Below are positions 5,408-10,205 of a DNA stretch of 10,205 nt, piece after piece. A model generated the notes under the pieces. It saw nothing but the letters and a program-made list of their open reading frames with translations. It searched no databases and was not told the DNA's origin. The stretch comes from VBAS01 sp035318985. GTDB lineage: Bacteria; Bacteroidota; Bacteroidia; Chitinophagales; Chitinophagaceae. The stretch lies in assembly GCA_035318985.1 (NCBI GenBank), contig DATHDP010000115.1:1-10205 (forward strand). Reading direction: 5' to 3'. The translations under genes and the position numbers were made by a program. The stretch's first letter is position 1. The number at the start of each line of letters is the position of its first letter.

Positions 5408-7789
5408 TTAAAACGCTTTCTTTTTCTCCGCTGCCTTTTGCATTGGGTTATTAGCTTGTCCACCACCGCCTCTTGCTCCTCCAGCTCTTCCTTTGAACAC
5501 TGTAAACTTAGAAGGTTCAGGTATTACATTCCATGAATTGTTGCTATCATTTATATCTGCTGTCTCTTTGTACGGATCTAATTTTATAGATGCCACTTCT
5601 TTATTCTTGATAAATGTTTTTACAACCTTGTTCTCATTCAGGCGCCAAACCTGTGCAGGTATTCTTTCAATTTCACTTGTTCCGTCTTTGTATTTCCATT
5701 CAATAATAATTGGCATTACAAGACCGCCTTTGTTGCTTAATGTCAGCTCATACATATTTGTATTCGCATACATTTGTTTTTCTGCATCTGAAAGTGGTTC
5801 AGGGTTGCTGGCAGGAACGTTAACGGTATACTGTGCAGTATCATAAGGTTCCATCCCTCTTGCATAACGCCAGTAAAAATCACGAAGCGATGTGTCTGCA
5901 TCAGTTAGAAATTTAATGCCCTCTTCTCTATTCCTCATCTTGGAAATATCATTATCAGGTACCAGAACAGGCTTGTCAATGCTGCGTTTCATCACTGATT
6001 CTTTTGTGGGTTCAGCAACAGTGTTCACATCAGCTTTTGCATATTTCACACTATCCAGTGAAATATCACAGGCGTCAGTGCTATAAAACCAGCCACGCCA
6101 GAACCAATCAAGATCTTCACCACTTGCATCTTCCATAGTACGAAAGAAGTCAGCAGGCTCAGGATGTTTGAATGCCCATCTCCTGGCATACTCACGAAAT
6201 GCATAATCAAAACTCTTTCTACCCATCACTGTTTCTCTTAAAATATTTAAACCAGTTGCGGGTTTTGAATAAGCATTTGGTCCAAATTGAACAATGTTTT
6301 CACTGTTCGTCATAATAGGCTCCAACTGATCTTTTGGAAGCTTCATGTACTCAGTAATAAATGTTGCAGGTCCCCTGGTGTTAGCATATTTATTATCAAA
6401 TAACTCCTGGGTAAGATATTGTACAAATGTATTCAGGCCTTCATCCATCCAGCTCCATTGACGTTCATCACTGTTGATGATCATCGGGAAAAAGTTATGA
6501 CCAACTTCATGTGTTACCACACCGATCATTCCATATTTAGTTCTTTCAGAATAGGTGCCATCTTTTTCAGTACGACCATTATTAAAACAGATCATTGGAT
6601 ATTCCATACCGCTTGATGCTTCGATACTTTGAGCGACAGGATAGGGATAAGGGATCGTAAATTTCGAATATGATTGTATAGTATGCTCAACTACTTTGCT
6701 TGAAAACTTTCTGTACAAGCCGTATGCTTCTTTTGGATAGCCACTCATACACATCACCTTTTTTCCTTCGATCTTTGTTGCCAAAGCATCCCAGATAAAT
6801 TTGCGTGATGTTCCCCATGCAAAGTCACGAACATTATCTGCCTTGAATATCCAGGTTTTTTTCTTATCGCTTTTTTGTTTCTCAGCAGCTTTAGCTTCTT
6901 CAAGAGTTACTACTTCTACCGGCTCATTTGAAGCTTGTGCTTTATTCCATCTTGCAAGTTGCGCAGGTGTTAATACCGCCGCATAGTTTTGTCCTTGACC
7001 AGTTGCAAGAATTACATGGTCTGCAGGTACTGTCATTTGCACTTTAAAGTTTCCGAATGTAAGTGCAAACTCTCCACGACCAGTAAACTGGTGATTTTGC
7101 CAACCCTGGAAATCGCTATAAACACAAAGACGGGGATACCATTGTGCCATTGTAAAAACATGATTGCCATCTTCAGGGAAAAATTCATAACCGCCACGAC
7201 CGCCACGACCCAAACGATCCGATATTTTATAATTCCAATCAAGGTTGAAAGTAAAACGCTGACCTGGTTTTAATGGCACAGGCAATTCAATTCGCATCAT
7301 TGTTTTATTGATGTCGTATGATAATTTTTTACCAGCTACGTCAGTTAGCTTTAGAATATTAAAACCATAGCCATTGTCAGATGTCGTTTCTGCAGCTCTA
7401 TCCAATTGCTGGGGAGTAACATTTTTATTCATTGCGTTACTCGTTTGATAATTGGCATTGTTGATACTGCTGTGCTGGTTCTCATCAAGCTGGACCCATA
7501 AATAAGTGAGAACATCTGGTGAATTATTAAAGTAAGTAACTGTTTCGCTTCCGGTGAGTTTCAGATTTTTTTCATCCAATTCGCATTTGATATCATAATC
7601 GCAGCGTTGCTGCCAATATTTAGGTCCGGGTGAGCCGCTTGCGGTACGGTATTCATTCGGCGTTGGGAAATTGGCGCCCATTTGTTCAAACTTATTGCCA
7701 TGGTTGCTGTTCGCATTATTATTTACATTTTGTGCAAACAAGCCAGTGGCGGCAAAAACCATAAAGAGAGTGGAAAACAAATTTTTCAT
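5408..7789 (-). CDS. Secreted M1-family zinc metallopeptidase (complete paralogue)
   Basis: The protein has 793 residues, within the usual size range for M1 enzymes. Residues 1-20 (MKNLFSTLFMVFAATGLFAQ) are a signal peptide, so the enzyme works outside the cytoplasm. An N-terminal beta domain (about 60-260) precedes the catalytic domain. The active site is complete: HEVGH at 427-431 and, 18 residues on, Glu450 give the HExxH-x18-E zinc site (His427, His431, Glu450; catalytic base Glu428). GMEYP at 394-398 replaces GxMEN, its Glu396 being the expected anchor for a substrate's free amino end. Tyr507 in NAYSKPATGL fits the transition-state tyrosine. Aminopeptidase activity is therefore likely; the substrate is unknown. 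The C-terminus has a Gly/Arg linker (about 768-778) and the tail NNPMQKAAEKKKAF. The start at 7789 fits the signal peptide and a promoter 35 bases upstream. The next gene upstream is a close paralogue, with a terminator between them, so the two are probably transcribed separately. Confidence 0.95.
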   Translation of the reverse strand: MKNLFSTLFMVFAATGLFAQNVNNNANSNHGNKFEQMGANFPTPNEYRTASGSPGPKYWQQRCDYDIKCELDEKNLKLTGSETVTYFNNSPDVLTYLWVQLDENQHSSINNANYQTSNAMNKNVTPQQLDRAAETTSDNGYGFNILKLTDVAGKKLSYDINKTMMRIELPVPLKPGQRFTFNLDWNYKISDRLGRGGRGGYEFFPEDGNHVFTMAQWYPRLCVYSDFQGWQNHQFTGRGEFALTFGNFKVQMTVPADHVILATGQGQNYAAVLTPAQLARWNKAQASNEPVEVVTLEEAKAAEKQKSDKKKTWIFKADNVRDFAWGTSRKFIWDALATKIEGKKVMCMSGYPKEAYGLYRKFSSKVVEHTIQSYSKFTIPYPYPVAQSIEASSGMEYPMICFNNGRTEKDGTYSERTKYGMIGVVTHEVGHNFFPMIINSDERQWSWMDEGLNTFVQYLTQELFDNKYANTRGPATFITEYMKLPKDQLEPIMTNSENIVQFGPNAYSKPATGLNILRETVMGRKSFDYAFREYARRWAFKHPEPADFFRTMEDASGEDLDWFWRGWFYSTDACDISLDSVKYAKADVNTVAEPTKESVMKRSIDKPVLVPDNDISKMRNREEGIKFLTDADTSLRDFYWRYARGMEPYDTAQYTVNVPASNPEPLSDAEKQMYANTNMYELTLSNKGGLVMPIIIEWKYKDGTSEIERIPAQVWRLNENKVVKTFIKNKEVASIKLDPYKETADINDSNNSWNVIPEPSKFTVFKGRAGGARGGGGQANNPMQKAAEKKKAF

Positions 7790-7823
7790 GTGAGTGTTTT
7801 TTTACTGAAAATAGTGATGGCGC

Positions 7824-7853
7824 CAAAGCTAAATGAAAAAAGTAAAATCACAA
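7824..7853 (-). promoter_or_regulatory. Bacteroidota-type promoter of the left M1 peptidase gene
   Basis: On the minus strand TTG (7853-7851) and TAGCTTTG (7831-7824) are separated by 19 bases, an exact fit to the Bacteroidota consensus TTG-N(17-23)-TAnnTTTG. Transcription would start near 7817, giving a leader of about 28 bases before the ATG at 7789. It lies just downstream of the terminator of the upstream paralogue, which makes biological sense. Confidence 0.65.
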
Positions 7854-7877
7854 GTCCATTCATCCCAATCGGCAAAT

Positions 7878-7907
7878 AAAAAGCCACTGATGATTCAGTG
7901 GCTTTTT
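7878..7907. terminator. Terminator between the two M1 peptidase genes
   Basis: Perfect 13-bp arms aaaaagccactga (7878-7890) and tcagtggcttttt (7895-7907) enclose the 4-base loop tgat. On the minus strand the A-run becomes the terminal U-run. It lies 20 bases beyond the stop of the right-hand M1 gene. Confidence 0.9.
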
Positions 7908-7927
7908 AAGGGAAATAAAATTAACTA

Positions 7928-10205
7928 TCAGAATGCTTTTTTCTCCATTGCCTTTTGCATCGGGTTAGGCTGTGCCGGTGGAGGATTTTGTTTTTGTTTA
8001 AACACTTTGAACTTGCTTGGCTCTTTAATATCGCCATAAGTATTGTTGTTTGTGTCGATATCAGCTGTTTCATTATACGGATCAAGTTTTACAGAAGCAA
8101 CTTCTTTATCTTTCATGAAAGATTTTATGACCTTGTTTTCATTCTTGCGCCATACCTGTGCAGGAATTCTTTCAATTTCTTTTGTACCATCTTTATAAGT
8201 CCATTCAAGAATGATCGGCATTACCAACCCGCCTTTATTACTGAATGTGATCTCATAGAAATTTTTATTAGCATACTTTGCCTGGCCTTCCGCATCGAGG
8301 GCCTCTGTGTTAGGCTTAACAGTTACCGCATATTTTGCAGAATCATATTTCTTTATTTCACGATCGTAACTCCAATAGAAATCACGAAGCGATGTATCTG
8401 CATCAGTTTGAAAAGTTATGTTTTTATCTTCCCTGTTTCTCATTTTTGAAATGTCATCACGGGTAACCTGTGGCTTAGCCAAAGTCTGCATCATAACTGT
8501 ATCTTTTGTTCGGGCAGGAATTGCAGTTACATCAGGTTTGTAATGTTTTACAGTGTCAATTGAAATATCACATGCATCTGTACCATAGAACCAACCTCTC
8601 CAGAACCAATCAAGGTCTTCGCCTGTTGCATCTTCGAGTGTGCGGAACAAGTCAGCAGGTGTTGGATGTTTGAAAGCCCAACGTTTTGCATACTCTCGGA
8701 AAGCATTATCAAATAATTCACGTCCAACAATTGTTTCTCTTAAAATATTTAAACCAGTTGCAACTTTAGAATAAGCATTCGCTCCAAAGTTGTTGATGTT
8801 CTCACTGTTTGTCATGATCGGCTCCAACTGATCTTTTGGCAATTTCATATAATCAGTGATCGACCATGCTGGTCCACCGTTTGAAGGGAATTTATTATCC
8901 CACAACTCTTGTGTCAGGTATTGCATATAAGAATTCAAACCTTCATCCATCCATGTCCATTGTCTTTCATCGCTGTTAATGATCATCGGGAAAAATGTAT
9001 GACCAACTTCATGAATGATCACATAGATCGCAGCGTTCTTATTGCCTTCATTATATGTTCCGTCTTTTTCTGCACGACCAGGATTGAAAGAGATCATCGG
9101 GTATTCCATTCCCTGGTTACCTTCTACACTGATAGAAACAGGGTAGGGATATGGGATAGAAAAATCAGAATATGTTTTGATGGTGTGTGAAACTGCTTTT
9201 GTTGAAAACTTACTGTAAATGGGATAAGCTTCTTTTGCATAGTAGCTCATCGTCATTACTTTTTTTCCATTTACCATTGTTTTCATTGCATCCCATACAA
9301 ATCTTCTTGACGTTGTCCATGCAAAGTCACGAACATTATCGGCTTTGTATATCCAGGTTTTCTTTTTGGCGTTCGTTGTCACTTTAGATGCAGCCAATGC
9401 CTCATCCAATGTTACAATTTGTACTGGCTGATCTGCATTTGTTGCTTTTGTCCAGCGGCTCATTTGAGTTGGATTCAATACTGCTGCATAATTCTGACAT
9501 TCACCAGTACCTCCAACAATATGATCTGCTGGTACAGTCATTTCAACTTTAAAGTTTCCAAAACTTAATGTAAACTCACCAGTACCTGTGAACTGATGGT
9601 TTTGCCAACCAACTTCATCACCATATTTACACATACGAGGATACCACTGTGTCATGGTATAATTGTTATTACCATCTTCAAATGGCTCATAACCACCTCT
9701 TGCACCACCAAAACGTAAAAATTCACTGCGGTTTGCCAGTTTATAGTTCCAGTCAAGTTTAAAAGAAATTTTTTGACCGGGCTTCAGGGGAACTGGCAGG
9801 TCAACTTTCATCATTGTTTTATTGATGAAATATTTTAATGGCTTGCCAGCAATATCAGTCAGCTTCGTAATATTGAAACCATAACCATTATCTGTTCTTC
9901 TTTCTTCATACCTGTCCAACACTTTATCTGTTGATTGGTTATTAGTAGGCATTGCGTTTTGTGTCTGGTAATTTGCATTGTTCACTGTGCTGTGCTGATT
10001 TTCATCAAGCTGCATCCACAAATAACTAAGCACATCCGGAGAGTTATTATAGTAAGTAATGATCTCAGAACCGGTGAGTTTGTTTTTTACTTCATCAAGT
10101 TCACATTTGATGTCGTAGTCGGCACGCATTTGCCAATACTTAGCACCCGGGGCGCCGCTGGCAGTACGCTGCTCATTTGGTGTTGGCAAAATAGTTCCTA
10201 ATTGC
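7928..10205 (-). CDS. Secreted M1-family zinc metallopeptidase, second paralogue (N-terminus beyond the right edge)
   Basis: The frame is open to the window edge: upstream of LPTPNEQRT it continues as QLGTI, aligning with QMGANFPTPNEYRT of the left paralogue, so the true start and signal peptide (about 35 residues) lie outside. A TTG at 10189 is an internal Leu. Numbering from that Leu, the zinc site is HEVGH at 393-397 plus Glu416, the amino-end anchor motif is GMEYP at 360-364, and the tyrosine motif NAYSKVATGL matches the paralogue. All catalytic residues are kept, so it should be an active extracytoplasmic aminopeptidase. It is collinear with the left copy over its whole visible length, with near-identical blocks such as FFPMIINSDERQW and YMKLPKDQLEPIMTNSEN. 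It differs next to the active site (EGNQ-GMEYP against EASS-GMEYP) and in its Pro/Gln C-terminal linker. The tail is PNPMQKAMEKKAF and the stop is TGA. A terminator follows. Confidence 0.94.
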   Translation of the reverse strand, partial: QLGTILPTPNEQRTASGAPGAKYWQMRADYDIKCELDEVKNKLTGSEIITYYNNSPDVLSYLWMQLDENQHSTVNNANYQTQNAMPTNNQSTDKVLDRYEERRTDNGYGFNITKLTDIAGKPLKYFINKTMMKVDLPVPLKPGQKISFKLDWNYKLANRSEFLRFGGARGGYEPFEDGNNNYTMTQWYPRMCKYGDEVGWQNHQFTGTGEFTLSFGNFKVEMTVPADHIVGGTGECQNYAAVLNPTQMSRWTKATNADQPVQIVTLDEALAASKVTTNAKKKTWIYKADNVRDFAWTTSRRFVWDAMKTMVNGKKVMTMSYYAKEAYPIYSKFSTKAVSHTIKTYSDFSIPYPYPVSISVEGNQGMEYPMISFNPGRAEKDGTYNEGNKNAAIYVIIHEVGHTFFPMIINSDERQWTWMDEGLNSYMQYLTQELWDNKFPSNGGPAWSITDYMKLPKDQLEPIMTNSENINNFGANAYSKVATGLNILRETIVGRELFDNAFREYAKRWAFKHPTPADLFRTLEDATGEDLDWFWRGWFYGTDACDISIDTVKHYKPDVTAIPARTKDTVMMQTLAKPQVTRDDISKMRNREDKNITFQTDADTSLRDFYWSYDREIKKYDSAKYAVTVKPNTEALDAEGQAKYANKNFYEITFSNKGGLVMPIILEWTYKDGTKEIERIPAQVWRKNENKVIKSFMKDKEVASVKLDPYNETADIDTNNNTYGDIKEPSKFKVFKQKQNPPPAQPNPMQKAMEKKAF

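Noticed and set aside
7955..8449. A 164-codon plus-strand open frame antisense to the second M1 gene
   Set aside because: It is entirely opposite a strongly conserved coding sequence, has Cys/Phe/Ile-rich composition typical of antisense translation, and no start signals.
10187..10189. TTG at the right edge as the start codon of the second M1 peptidase
   Set aside because: The frame stays open upstream and its residues (QLGTI) align with the paralogue's QMGAN, so the gene continues beyond the window.
1..10205. A single operon or defence-type gene cluster spanning the window
   Set aside because: Strand switches and strong terminators separate the genes, and all recognisable products are ordinary exported proteins.

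Overview
The window looks like chromosomal DNA from a member of the Bacteroidota, most likely the Chitinophagaceae or a close relative. The evidence is an AT-rich sequence, a SusC/RagA-type TonB-dependent receptor, signal peptides ending in -AQ or -SQ, Bacteroidota-style promoter boxes (TAnnTTTG), weak or absent Shine-Dalgarno sequences, and protein families I know mainly from this phylum. I see no tRNA, rRNA, CRISPR array, insertion sequence or phage gene.

Layout, left to right. Bases 1-349 (minus) hold the first 116 codons of a SusC-like outer-membrane receptor that runs off the left edge. A non-coding stretch follows, then two small plus-strand genes for exported proteins: a tyrosine-rich lipoprotein (758-1120) and a small secreted protein of a Bacteroidota family without known function (1463-1876). 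Each has its own hairpin terminator. A large minus-strand gene (1950-4517) encodes a secreted Asp-box (BNR/sortilin-like) beta-propeller protein. It is divergent from a plus-strand gene for a MORN/YwqK-like exported protein (4591-5295). The right half (5408-10205) holds two tandem minus-strand paralogues for secreted M1-family zinc metallopeptidases. The left one is complete. The right one lacks its N-terminus because the window ends inside it.

Every complete gene product carries an export signal, so the region is cell-envelope or secretome material: nutrient uptake (SusC), extracytoplasmic peptide hydrolysis (the M1 pair) and surface or periplasmic proteins. Strand switches, terminators and a promoter between the M1 genes indicate mostly monocistronic units. 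The genes therefore appear to be neighbours in a secretome-rich region, and nothing ties them into one pathway.

I found no convincing undescribed multi-gene system. The points most worth a second look are an 18-codon in-frame segment of the propeller gene built from two heptanucleotide tandem arrays, the diverged M1 duplication with intact catalytic residues, and a C-terminal peptide shared by the M1 paralogues behind unrelated low-complexity linkers.
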